Assembly (NCBI RefSeq): GCF_023920105.1 | Contig: NZ_CP083693.1 | Coordinates: forward strand, 699,001-763,000 | DNA length: 64,000 nucleotides | Source of the DNA: Bartonella taylorii | GTDB lineage: Bacteria > Pseudomonadota > Alphaproteobacteria > Rhizobiales > Rhizobiaceae | Direction of reading: 5' to 3' | In this document: piece by piece, positions 15,689-22,905 of the stretch | How positions within the stretch are numbered: position 1 is the stretch's first letter | Layout: each line of letters opens with the position of its first letter | The notes under the pieces: generated by a model | What the model was told of the DNA's origin: nothing | Database searches by the model: none | The model's input: only the letters and a program-made list of their open reading frames with translations | Made by a program: the position numbers and the translations under genes

Positions 15689-16133
15689 TAGCAATGATAT
15701 TGTCTTTCCGCTCGTTTTCATCTTTTAAATGCGTTAAGACACCAAGCATTACTGCTGGACTGGAGTAGTCGATCGATTGAACATAGGATTGCTTTATCTC
15801 GCCCCTACGCCATGCAACAAATAACTTAATAAGCATATAACGGACTTGAGAAGATTTTTCTGTATTCGATAATGTCGCAATCAATAACGCCTGCTCTTCG
15901 TTAAGCCAATATTCCGTTACGTTATTGCCCTTTATTACGTGCGCCACAGTGGCGCACCTCCCAAACCGTTCTATTTCTTGCATATTTCTTGTAATTAATT
16001 TTCTAACGTCACGTGTACGAACAAACCCTAATTTTTCTGCTAAGTCCACATCGCGAACACGAGGCTCGTTTTCGACTTCTCGTAATTTGATTAATTTGTC
16101 TTTATTGATAGGTAAGTATGTGCTATTATTCAT
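15372..16133 (-). CDS. Antirepressor with alternative N-terminal domain + KilA-C
   Basis: A 253-residue regulator. The N-terminal about 115 residues (RVRDVDLAEKLGFVRTRDVR, then TEYWLNEEQALLIATLSNTE) differ from the AntA/AntB domain of the other copies and look like a separate phage DNA-binding domain, which I cannot name with certainty. From residue about 150 on, the linker and the KilA-C domain are the same as in the copy at 4532. It overlaps the upstream Arc-like gene by eight bases, so the two form an operon controlled from 16351-16378. This copy lacks the structured leader. It is a clear case of N-terminal domain exchange. Confidence 0.8.
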   Translation of the reverse strand: MNNSTYLPINKDKLIKLREVENEPRVRDVDLAEKLGFVRTRDVRKLITRNMQEIERFGRCATVAHVIKGNNVTEYWLNEEQALLIATLSNTEKSSQVRYMLIKLFVAWRRGEIKQSYVQSIDYSSPAVMLGVLTHLKDENERKDNIIAKLAPKAKALDGLKRSDGLFGLIEAAKMLEVRPKDLTDYLRKHDWVYRRAPGAPLLPYQEKIKKGFMDCPAITIQRPDGTEKILPSTKITPKGLACLREQIHGGVQ

Positions 16134-16329
16134 TGTAATTGACCTCTTTCAGGTTAGTTAGATGTAAAGCGTTAGAGAGAGTTTTTGCGGACTTATGCTC
16201 TAGCGCTTTTTCTTTTTTGAGAATGTTAATTATTTCAGATGAAAGAGAGCGATCATTCTCAGTCGCCCGATTAAACAACCACTCCTTTAATGTATGTGGC
16301 ATATTTATTTTATATTGGATCGTTTTCAT
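16126..16329 (-). CDS. Arc-like ribbon-helix-helix repressor (minus)
   Basis: A 67-residue Arc-family DNA-binding protein: YKINMPHTLKEWLFNRATEN forms the beta strand and first helix, and DRSLSSEIINILKKEK the second. A strong GGAGG ribosome site is close to the ATG at 16329. It is the first gene of the operon with the antirepressor at 15372, overlapping it by eight bases. The palindromic promoter region at 16351-16378 suggests autorepression. A second Arc-like gene is encoded divergently at 16405. Confidence 0.8.
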   Translation of the reverse strand: MKTIQYKINMPHTLKEWLFNRATENDRSLSSEIINILKKEKALEHKSAKTLSNALHLTNLKEVNYNE

Positions 16330-16350
16330 TTTACCTCCATATGCACATAT

Positions 16351-16378
16351 TTAGTACCATAAAGGTACCTTGTGTCAA
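16351..16378 (-). promoter_or_regulatory. Divergent Arc-gene promoter/operator
   Basis: On the minus strand TTGACA (16373-16378), 16 bases, TACTAA (16351-16356). The spacer holds the palindrome GTACCATAAAGGTAC (16354-16368), well placed to be an operator for one or both flanking Arc-like repressors. Confidence 0.6.
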
Positions 16379-16404
16379 GTGTATTTTAGGTATATTTTAG
16401 GTGC

Positions 16405-16629
16405 ATGACAAAAAAAGATCGTGTGCAATTTAAATTTCTCATTCCAATTGAACTGAAAAATCAATTGGAAGAGCTTGCTGAAGCAAATCATCGTAGCCTT
16501 ACGGGTGAAATTCTTGCTCGTTTAGAAGATTCTGTCCGCACTACCGTTACATTAAATCACCTACTGGCAATGAATTCAGAAGATCTCAAAAAGCTCCTTG
16601 AACAACCACTCGTGAATAAAAAACAATAA
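16405..16629 (+). CDS. Arc-like ribbon-helix-helix repressor (plus)
   Basis: A 74-residue Arc-family DNA-binding protein (VQFKFLIPIELKNQLEELAE, then HRSLTGEILARLEDSVRTTV), starting at ATG 16405. It is divergent from the Arc-like gene at 16126-16329 across a 75-bp control region, a layout like a cI/cro or arc/mnt switch. Its 3' end overlaps the truncated antirepressor gene on the other strand, marking a recombination junction near 16630-16650. Confidence 0.75.
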   Translation: MTKKDRVQFKFLIPIELKNQLEELAEANHRSLTGEILARLEDSVRTTVTLNHLLAMNSEDLKKLLEQPLVNKKQ

Positions 16630-17133
16630 GATGCCACACATAGCCCCCTCAGAGCGCTTTAAGCCATCCAAAGCTTTTGCTTTTGGTGCTAATTCAGCAA
16701 TAACATGATCTTTCTGTTCGATTTGATTTTGTAAGTGATTCAAAACACCAAGTAATGCCTCGGGTTTGGAGTAGTCAACTTGTGGTGTTGCTATCTGTGG
16801 GGTTGCTACTTGTTTTAAAAGCCGTTCACATTTGATAAAGTATAAACGAGCTTCTCTACCTTTCTTATTATTCTCAAGCATAGAAAGCTCTTTTGCTACA
16901 CTTAAAGTTAGATGATAATCTTTACGATTGTGGCCACCTCTGCCTTTGCTTCCCAAAATAGGGAAGCAAACAAAGTCTTGATTTTCTACCAAATTATATT
17001 TGTTGATACGTTCGGTAATCCAGTCCGCAAATTTTTTACCTACTTCTAAAAAACTATGCAATTCACGTGCATTTACTGTTTGAACAATTTCCTGTCCAAC
17101 AGTTTGTTCCGATATCGGAATAAGAGTGTTCAT
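16576..17133 (-). pseudogene. Antirepressor truncated after the linker
   Basis: Reading from ATG 17133, the first about 155 residues match the AntA/AntB domain and linker of the full-length antirepressors. Similarity ends after LDGLKRS (near 16650), where the frame runs into the 3' end of the plus-strand Arc-like gene and stops after a short unrelated tail. The KilA-C domain and the linked 92-residue gene are missing. It keeps the intact leader (17134-17406), so it may still be expressed as an N-terminal domain only; the sequence cannot tell whether that product is functional. Confidence 0.75.
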
Positions 17134-17406
17134 GTGAACTCCTATTGGTTAGATGTTTTTCATTGACACTCTGAAAAGAGTGCCGGGTGCTGAAAAACAC
17201 GGCCAATAGTCCGTCGTTACGCTTTTCCCGTAAGGGTATTGTATAGCGTAACCACACCCGACAAAGCCATTATATGCGTGTAACATACAATGAGTCAAAG
17301 CCTTTAATGTGCGGAAAAGAGACTGTATCGGCAATCCATCCGCTATTGGTTTAAGGTGTTTTTCAAGCACCTGATTCGATTATTCATATTGTCGCCACAT
17401 TGTCAA
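17134..17406 (-). ncRNA. Antirepressor switch leader L2 (cis)
   Basis: Same architecture as the element at 5273-5548. Promoter TTGACA (17401-17406), 17 bases, ATAATC. The tags are CCAATAG in the 5' arm (plus 17343-17349), CTATTGG in the middle arm (17203-17209) and CCAATAG again beside the GGAG ribosome site (17142-17148). The flanking CTTGAAAAAC/GTTTTTCAG pair also changes in step. The central hairpin GTTACGC/GCGTAAC is intact. Confidence 0.72.
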
Positions 17407-17446
17407 GTAGCTTCTGATAATTTTTTGATATTTTTGCTAATTTCAT
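17403..17446 (-). pseudogene. 3' remnant of the 24504-type gene
   Basis: The last 14 codons (reading EISKNIKKLSEAT and stop) match the C-terminus of the gene at 24504-24830 (EINKEIKKLSEAT). The stop codon lies inside the -35 hexamer of the following leader, as in the intact gene. An identical remnant is found at 24230-24273. Confidence 0.65.
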
Positions 17447-17454
17447 CTCTGAAC

Positions 17455-17682
17455 GCCGGGCGCTAAGAAACACGGTACCAAGTCCGTCGTTACGCTTTTC
17501 CTCAAAGGGTATTTTATGGCATAACCACACCCGACAATATCATTATATGCGTGTAACATACAATGAGTCAAAGCCTTTAATGTGCGGAAAATAAACTATC
17601 TCGGTAGTTTGTCCGCTTGGTATTTTTTAAGGTGTTTCTTAGGCACCTGATTCGAAAATAGACATTGACGCAACAATGTCAA
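17455..17682 (-). ncRNA. Orphan switch RNA L3
   Basis: A leader copy without its own antirepressor. Promoter TTGACA (17677-17682) with a TATTTT/ATTTTC -10. The 5' arm tag is TACCAAG (plus 17616-17622) and the middle arm tag CTTGGTA (17476-17482). The third arm is replaced by the remnant at 17403-17446. The middle-arm tag is complementary to the ribosome-site tag of the leader at 23961-24233, so a trans role is possible. Confidence 0.6.
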
Positions 17683-17970
17683 GAATAAAAATAATTTTTA
17701 TCTAAAAAAATTGCATACTGTACAGTGTACACACTAAAATCATTATTTATCAATGAGTTAAGTGTACAATGTACAGTCAATTTGAAAATTCTGTCGCTAG
17801 CGATAGTTCGCGCTAGCCTGCCCCGCAACAGACCCAACCCGCCGGGAAGTACCTTTTTCATTGATTTCATTGTATTTTTTCTGGAAATAGGAAAGGCATA
17901 ATTGGCAATCTTTTTTAAATTAATATCCTCCCCACTCTGAAAGCAGGGAAGATGAGATCATATTTTAAAT
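17683..17970. other. Gene-free gap with large inverted repeat
   Basis: No convincing gene. It contains a near-perfect inverted repeat of 16-bp arms, 17717-17732 (ACTGTACAGTGTACAC) and 17762-17777, with one mismatch and a 29-base loop; each arm contains TGTACA. A small GCTAGCG/CGCTAGC inverted repeat lies near 17796. A weak terminator-like hairpin (CCTCCCC...GGGAAGATG) lies at about 17928-17955. Confidence 0.6.
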
Positions 17971-18501
17971 CTAAGCAGCTTTTACGACAGATCTTGCTAG
18001 AACCTGTTTTGCTTCTTTAATTAAGGCTTTATATTTTCTGTTCTCTTCATCTACTCTGAAGGCATCAAGAAGGCGAACATGAATTGGACCCAGAAGATAC
18101 AAAACTTTTTCACCAGCGTTCATACCTTCCCAATAACTTGGTAAGTCAAAACGTTTATCTTCATAATCGGTAGATTGGTTTCTTAGTTTCTTTTCACACT
18201 CAATAAAGTAACGGCGTGCTTGACGTCCTTTCTCGTTACGTTCCACCATTGAGAGCTCTTTCGCCATGTCTAAAGTGATGTGATATTCTGTACTTGGACG
18301 ACCGCCTTGGAGGTTTTCGCCAAAATTGGCGAAAACTATATAATCCTGATTTTTGAGAAAGCTGTATTTGTTAATACGGTCTTTAATCCAATTGGAAAAG
18401 TCTCGTTTTACTTCCAAAAACACATGTAATTCACGCGCATTAACGGTTTGAATAATTTCTTGTCCAACAGCTTGTTCTGATATTTTAATTAGAGTGTTCA
18501 T
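17971..18501 (-). CDS. AntA/AntB-domain protein with different C-terminus
   Basis: A 176-residue protein. Residues 1-110 match the AntA/AntB domain (VQ-like TVNARELHVFLEVKRDFSN, then YHITLDMAKELSMVERNEKG). The C-terminal 65 residues (WEGMNAGEKVLYLLGPIHVR and on) are unrelated to KilA-C, so this is either a natural short antirepressor or an exchange product. It starts at ATG 18501 with an AAAGGA ribosome site that lies in a divergent version of the switch leader (18502-18722). It has no linked 92-residue gene. Another AntA/AntB homologue in the rightward early operon is at 30563. Confidence 0.75.
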   Translation of the reverse strand: MNTLIKISEQAVGQEIIQTVNARELHVFLEVKRDFSNWIKDRINKYSFLKNQDYIVFANFGENLQGGRPSTEYHITLDMAKELSMVERNEKGRQARRYFIECEKKLRNQSTDYEDKRFDLPSYWEGMNAGEKVLYLLGPIHVRLLDAFRVDEENRKYKALIKEAKQVLARSVVKAA

Positions 18502-18722
18502 CTTATTAGTCCTTTGTTTTAAAAGTTTAAGTATCCAGGGCTAAAACAACCGAACTAATACAGCCCTTCGTATCTTTAGGTTACCCTTGGACATACACAC
18601 GAAGACCCTGGACAAAATTTCTTATGATGGGCAACAGATCTTTCGGGATACTGTTGAACCGATTAGTTGCGAGGTGTTTTAAGCCTGTCAGTCAGACTAT
18701 AGCTGTTCACAGAAACTGTCAA
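18502..18722 (-). ncRNA. Divergent switch leader L7 (cis)
   Basis: A leader with the same plan but different sequence. Promoter TTGACA (18717-18722), 17 bases, TAGTCT (18694-18699). The 5' arm (18659-18685) and the ribosome-site arm (18504-18524, around AAAGGA) are both complementary to a middle arm (18539-18558) through ACTAA/TTAGT and AAAAC/GTTTT blocks. A CTTCGT/ACGAAG hairpin occupies the centre. This suggests that structure, not sequence, is conserved. Confidence 0.55.
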
Positions 18723-18749
18723 TTATTTTTTGAAAAGTCCTAAAAGTAA

Positions 18750-18995
18750 TGACACTCCACAAAGAATGCCGGGTGCTAGAAAACACGGTGCATAGTCCGT
18801 CGTCACGCTTTTCCCATAAAGGGTATTGTATAGCGTAACCACACCCGACAATATTATTATACGCATGTAGCATATAATGAGTCAAAGTCTTTAATATGCG
18901 GAAAATAAACTGTTTCGGCAATCTATCCGCTATGCATCTAAGGTGTTTTCTAGGCACCTAACTTGACGATATACTTTTTCCATGAATCTTGTCAA
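18750..18995 (-). ncRNA. Orphan switch RNA L4
   Basis: Leader copy with promoter TTGACA (18990-18995), about 16 bases, TATATC. Tags: TGCATAG in the 5' arm (plus 18930-18936) and CTATGCA in the middle arm (18789-18795), with a CTAGAAAAC/GTTTTCTAG extension. The ribosome-site arm and gene are absent; the divergent leader at 18502-18722 follows. It would make a free RNA of about 200 nt. Confidence 0.6.
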
Positions 18996-19038
18996 GAAAG
19001 AAAATCCCATTGTGTAGCAGATAGATAGCTTAAGAACA

Positions 19039-19623
19039 TTATTTAGCTTTTTTATTGGCGGCATATTCTTGACGAGCAAGTTGGTACTGTATATTTTTGG
19101 TTAATCGTTCACTGGCATATTGTGCGATAGCACTTGCAATTTCTGGCTTGGACATCACCCCAGCAATTGACGGTCCTTCTTGTTTTGCAATAGGGAATTG
19201 ATCTCCGTCTGCTCTTTGAAAAACATTACCATTCAGCTTTTTTAATTCAACACGCTTTGGAAAACTCCCACCTTTGATAAAAGCATGGGGTAAGATTTCT
19301 TTTTTTCCAAACATTGTGTAAGTCACACCGCGTTTTGTTTCTTCTGCTTGAAAAAATTTAAGAGGTATCGGTGTTCCAGAACCAATGATATCTGTCTCGA
19401 GAAGCTTTGCTGTAGCCTTTTCTTTAATATAAACGCCTTTTTTGACACGCTTTGATTGGGCTGATGTAACATCGGCAATTTGTTTTTCTGCAAAGCGTTC
19501 GACTTGTTTTGCTGCGGTGTTTACAGCATTACGCAAAGCCCAATTAAGGCGTGGTGCTTGAAGACTGGTGAAGGTATCCTTCACCTGTTGAAGATACCAT
19601 TTTTGGTGGATGATTAACTTCAA
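19039..19623 (-). CDS. Prophage minor tail protein Z-like
   Basis: A 194-residue protein resembling the GPZ minor tail protein family. The N-terminal half is helical with a Lys/Arg-rich segment (VERFAEKQIADVTSAQSKRV) and the middle carries FGKKEILPHAFIKGGS, a motif often seen in this family. In lambda, Z precedes U and helps form the tail tip. Here the gene is displaced by antirepressor cassettes from the rest of the tail genes. It overlaps nothing and lies four bases after the 19627 gene. The family match is moderate. Confidence 0.62.
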   Translation of the reverse strand: MKLIIHQKWYLQQVKDTFTSLQAPRLNWALRNAVNTAAKQVERFAEKQIADVTSAQSKRVKKGVYIKEKATAKLLETDIIGSGTPIPLKFFQAEETKRGVTYTMFGKKEILPHAFIKGGSFPKRVELKKLNGNVFQRADGDQFPIAKQEGPSIAGVMSKPEIASAIAQYASERLTKNIQYQLARQEYAANKKAK

Positions 19624-19626
19624 CTT

Positions 19627-19950
19627 CTAAGCCTTTTTTGGGGTAGGTGTTGATGACTTAGAAACTTTAGATGCTTTGGGCTGTTCGAGTGAAATTTCTT
19701 CTATTGCTGATTCAGATGATGTTTGTACGACTTCTTGTTCTATCTGCTTAATCTGTTCAACTGCTTTTTCAGGTTTTGCTGTTGTTTTAACGTCAACAAA
19801 AGGTTTTGCAGCATTAGCGCGCTTGAGACGTGCGTAGACCTGATTAGAAATTTCAACAAATGGATTATTGGGTGTTGATGGTTCAAAGCGAACAGTGCTT
19901 TTATTGTCGCCAACCACACACATTGGTTTAGTGATGACAGCTTTCATCAT
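19627..19950 (-). CDS. Phage protein of unknown function
   Basis: A 107-residue protein with an N-terminal beta-rich part (VITKPMCVVGDNKSTVRFEP) and a low-complexity, Lys/Ser/Thr/Glu-rich C-terminus. The start ATG at 19950 (or the next codon) has AAAGGA just upstream; a reading from 19989 was rejected for lack of a ribosome site. It is probably co-transcribed with the Z-like gene. No family is recognised. Confidence 0.55.
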   Translation of the reverse strand: MMKAVITKPMCVVGDNKSTVRFEPSTPNNPFVEISNQVYARLKRANAAKPFVDVKTTAKPEKAVEQIKQIEQEVVQTSSESAIEEISLEQPKASKVSKSSTPTPKKA

Positions 19951-20245
19951 TGTTCCTTTCGAGTCATAATTAATGACATCATTAGTCAAATATTGATTTT
20001 TATTCTGTGAAAAATAGATTAGCCGGAATTACCCAGAAAACAGGGCTTTCAAGCCATGTTTCAAGTTCACATTTTACTGAATTTTAGGGGATATTTTTGA
20101 ATTTTTGACGCAATACGACCAATGCAGTGGTGTCATTAAATACGATTTTTCACATCATGTCAACAAAAAAATCAATATATTGTGTTTTTTTATTTTTTTG
20201 ATCAAAATTTGGTATTTTAAAAGATATCCTTTATTTCTCTTTAGT

Positions 20246-20261
20246 ACAACATTTATGTTGT
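20246..20261. promoter_or_regulatory. Palindrome upstream of the second hicA
   Basis: ACAACAT/ATGTTGT separated by two bases, 32 bases before the hicA ATG at 20293. It is a plausible HicB operator. The rest of the 19951-20292 gap is AT-rich with no gene. Confidence 0.4.
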
Positions 20262-20292
20262 GTTGAAACATTTTAGATGTTATATTATTATA

Positions 20293-20475
20293 ATGAATAG
20301 CCAAGAATTGAAAAGATATCTTATAAAGCATGGTTGCAGTTTTACTTCAGGGAAGGGAGGGCATTTGCTTGTAAAGCGTGGTTCTAAAAAGTCCGTTTTA
20401 CCTATGTATGGTACGCGAAAAGAATTAGGAACAGGATTAGTCCAGAAGATTCTTAAAGATCTTGACCTAAAATAA
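20293..20475 (+). CDS. hicA: HicA toxin, second locus
   Basis: A 60-residue classical HicA toxin: SQELKRYLIKHGC at the N-terminus, the catalytic-histidine motif TSGKGGHLLVKRG, and the LPMYGTRKELGTGLVQKILK end. It is an mRNA-cleaving toxin of dsRBD fold. The start is the ATG at 20293; the upstream in-frame ATG at 20260 would overlap the palindrome. The antitoxin gene follows after 20 bases. Like the other toxin-antitoxin operons here it is on the plus strand, facing the leftward phage genes. Confidence 0.87.
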   Translation: MNSQELKRYLIKHGCSFTSGKGGHLLVKRGSKKSVLPMYGTRKELGTGLVQKILKDLDLK

Positions 20476-20495
20476 GCCTGAATATGGAGGTGTAA

Positions 20496-20918
20496 ATGAA
20501 ATATGCAATTAAATTTATCAAAGATGACAATGATACTCTTCTTGTTGTCTCCAAAGATTTTCAGGAATTTATTACCTACGGTAACGACGAAAAAGAAGCT
20601 TTGGAACACGCTAAAAACGCGCTTTTAACAGTTATTATGGGGCGTTTTCAAGATCGTGAACCTATTCCCTTTGGACATCGTGATATTGCCTATCCTTTTG
20701 TTGAAGTATCTTCATTGGTGACTTTAAAAATTGCAATACATAACGCTATGATTGAAAAAAACTTACGCAAAGCTGATCTCGTACGTCTTTTAAAACTTCA
20801 TCCAATACAAATTGACCGATTGTTGGATTTAAACCACTCAAGCAAATTAGATGCCTTAGAGTCCACTCTCATTGCTCTTGGAAAAGAGGTTGCCATTAAT
20901 ATCCAAGATGCCGCTTGA
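20496..20918 (+). CDS. hicB: HicB-like antitoxin, second locus
   Basis: A 140-residue HicB antitoxin. The N-terminal HicB domain includes FITYGNDEKEALEHAKNALL; the C-terminal about 60 residues form a helix-turn-helix (NLRKADLVRLLKLHPIQIDR, then LDALESTLIALGKEV) rather than the ribbon-helix-helix of the first HicB. It should neutralise HicA and repress the operon. It has an AUGGAGG-type ribosome site. Its stop is four bases from the convergent phage gene at 20922. Confidence 0.82.
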   Translation: MKYAIKFIKDDNDTLLVVSKDFQEFITYGNDEKEALEHAKNALLTVIMGRFQDREPIPFGHRDIAYPFVEVSSLVTLKIAIHNAMIEKNLRKADLVRLLKLHPIQIDRLLDLNHSSKLDALESTLIALGKEVAINIQDAA

Positions 20919-20921
20919 AAA

Positions 20922-21464
20922 CTACCGGTTTTGCGTAAAATGCTTATAAAGCACATTAAGAGCAATACGCAATGAAAGCACAAGATGTGGTAGTGATTGA
21001 TCTTCTATAACAAGATACTGTAATGCGGCATGAAGGTTATATTGACGGTGTAAACACTGCGCTTCTTGAACAACACCTTTTACAGCTACAAGATGTTCTG
21101 TTGCTATCTGTACCCATTTCTCTCTTGCTCCGTTATCAGAAGTTTTAGGCATTTCATCATAAATAGCACTAGGCAAGGCTTTTGCACATAGATAATTGTT
21201 TCTCACTTCAAGATATTTTTGTGCAGTATCGTATTGGTCTCGATTGAGTTCGCCTTGCAAATAAAGTCGCCCGATATAGGTACCGGAAAGCGGATTTTTA
21301 GCGTCTTCTATGGTTAGACCAAAGCGCTTAGCGCGCATTTCAATTGCCAATTTATCCATGGGGTCATGCGGTGTTTTTGCTCGTGAGATGCGTCCATTTG
21401 GTTCTCTGATACATCCGTTAATCCGTGGACGACCACGTTTTGCACGTTTTTTTCTTTTTGTCAT
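20922..21464 (-). CDS. Phage protein of unknown function
   Basis: A 180-residue protein with a very basic start (KRKKRAKRGRPRING) and a helical body (GLTIEDAKNPLSGTYIGRLY, then LNRDQYDTAQKYLEVRNNYL). The GRPR motif suggests AT-hook-like or general DNA contact, but this is not certain. It lies 10 bases after ssb in the leftward early operon. Similar proteins are common in rhizobial prophages, as far as I recall, without known function. Confidence 0.6.
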   Translation of the reverse strand: MTKRKKRAKRGRPRINGCIREPNGRISRAKTPHDPMDKLAIEMRAKRFGLTIEDAKNPLSGTYIGRLYLQGELNRDQYDTAQKYLEVRNNYLCAKALPSAIYDEMPKTSDNGAREKWVQIATEHLVAVKGVVQEAQCLHRQYNLHAALQYLVIEDQSLPHLVLSLRIALNVLYKHFTQNR

Positions 21465-21474
21465 ATTTTATCAA

Positions 21475-21927
21475 TCAGAATGGTATGCGATCATTAAGAG
21501 ATATGCTATGATCAGCAGCCCCTGAAGCGATAGCATAACTTTGAGAAGTAATGAGTGAAGGGGTAGGGGGTGCAGATTGCTCTTTCTTAGCATCAAGCAA
21601 ATACAATTCACCTTTGAATTGTGGTAAGACAATCTCTGTTGCAAGATGTTCACCACCGTTTTTATCTTTCCATTTACGTGTCTGTAATTTGCCCTCTACA
21701 TAAACCTTTGAACCTTTACTTAGGTATTGAAGAGCAATTTTTGCCAAATGTGGATTAAAAACCACAATGGAATGCCATTCTGTTTTCTCTACTTTTTGAT
21801 GGGTATTTTTATCTGTGTAGCTCTCAGAAGTTGCCATACGAAAGTTGACCACCTCACCACCAGATGGCATTGTTTTGCTTTCGGGATCAGCACCAAGGCG
21901 CCCGATTAACGTCACTTTATTTAGCAT
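21475..21927 (-). CDS. ssb: Single-stranded DNA-binding protein
   Basis: A 150-residue phage SSB. The OB-fold occupies residues 1-105 (MLNKVTLIGRLGADPES, then VEKTEWHSIVVFNPHLAKIA, YVEGKLQTRKWKDKNGGEHL). The flexible tail ends NDRIPF, a variant of the DDDIPF tip that docks partner proteins. It is a phage copy; the host gene is elsewhere. It serves phage replication and recombination and is grouped with DUF1376 and RuvC-like genes in the leftward early operon. Confidence 0.92.
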   Translation of the reverse strand: MLNKVTLIGRLGADPESKTMPSGGEVVNFRMATSESYTDKNTHQKVEKTEWHSIVVFNPHLAKIALQYLSKGSKVYVEGKLQTRKWKDKNGGEHLATEIVLPQFKGELYLLDAKKEQSAPPTPSLITSQSYAIASGAADHSISLNDRIPF

Positions 21928-22149
21928 ATTTGTAGCCCCATTAAATTAGCAATTTATACATGCAAAATCTTAGCATAATTTGCATATTTTTTCAATTATT
22001 TCAGTAAATTAATAACAGTTTTTTAAAGTATTAAATTATAATATTATTTGACAAATCATTCATCAAAAAAACATGTCACGGCTTTCTTATTTCTGCTTTT
22101 AACTTTTCAATAAATATCCTTTCATTAAGAGTCTGTATCAAACTTTTTT

Positions 22150-22191
22150 GTTCGATTTATTGTTGACTATCGAACCTTTTTGTGCGATATT
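22150..22191 (+). promoter_or_regulatory. Promoter/operator of the third hicAB
   Basis: TTGACT (22163-22168), 17 bases, GATATT (22186-22191). Half sites GTTCGAT (22150-22156) and ATCGAAC (22169-22175) flank the -35 as an inverted repeat; TTTTTGTKCGAT is also repeated directly. The arrangement suggests autoregulation by HicB. Confidence 0.5.
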
Positions 22192-22217
22192 CATTTTATG
22201 CAGAGAGGGGAGGCTAA

Positions 22218-22409
22218 ATGAAACGAGAAGCACTGCTTAGAGAATTACGTAAAGAAGCCAGAAAAAGAGGCATTCATTACAGTGAAGCTCCTGATGCAGG
22301 TAAAGGGTCACATTATTTGGTAACTTTTGGAGACAAGACAACCGTTATAAAATCTGGTGAATTGACCCCACTTTACGTGAAAATAATAAAAAAGCAGTTG
22401 GGGGTATGA
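22218..22409 (+). CDS. hicA: HicA toxin, third locus
   Basis: A 63-residue HicA-type toxin: LLRELRKEARKRGIHYSEAP, then the catalytic-histidine motif AGKGSHYLVTFGDK and a C-terminal LYVKIIKKQL helix. A GGGGAGG ribosome site lies about eight bases before the ATG. The antitoxin gene follows after 67 bases. Confidence 0.83.
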   Translation: MKREALLRELRKEARKRGIHYSEAPDAGKGSHYLVTFGDKTTVIKSGELTPLYVKIIKKQLGV

Positions 22410-22476
22410 GTTATTCTCTCAATGGCTTAAATTTTTCGTTTCAAAAGCATTTTGATTATGGCGAGGAGACCTAAAC

Positions 22477-22905
22477 ATGGAGTACACGTATCAAGCAAAA
22501 CTGGAATCTGATCCAGATGGTGGTTTTATTGTAACCTTTCCAGATGTACCAGAAGCAATAACAGCTGGAGAAAATAGAGCAGAGGCATTAGAGAATGCTG
22601 TTGAAGCTTTAGGGTTAGCATTACGGAGCTATCCTATGCGCGGTTTACCTTTACCAGTACCACAGCAATATAAAGAGCTTGTAGAGGTTACGGTAGATGC
22701 GTGGAATGCTCTTAAACTTGCAGTGGTAGACGCCTTTAATGAAGCGAATATCACAAAAACAGAATTGGCTAATCGTTTGGGTAAAAAAGAAACAGAAGCA
22801 AGACGCATTCTTGATCCCAATTATCCAACTAAGCTTCAAACACTAGAGCAAGCTCTGAGTGTTCTTGGCAAGCAAGTCGTTATTACAATCAAAAACGCGG
22901 CTTAA
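22477..22905 (+). CDS. hicB: HicB antitoxin, third locus
   Basis: A 142-residue HicB antitoxin: the N-terminal domain holds the classic SDPDGGFIVTFPDVPEAITA motif and NRAEALENAVEALG. The C-terminal half is a helix-turn-helix (NITKTELANRLGKKETEARR). A decayed copy of its first third is found at 40100-40210, next to another phage end. The terminator shared with the antirepressor cassette begins at its stop codon. GAGGAGA gives a good ribosome site. Confidence 0.87.
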   Translation: MEYTYQAKLESDPDGGFIVTFPDVPEAITAGENRAEALENAVEALGLALRSYPMRGLPLPVPQQYKELVEVTVDAWNALKLAVVDAFNEANITKTELANRLGKKETEARRILDPNYPTKLQTLEQALSVLGKQVVITIKNAA

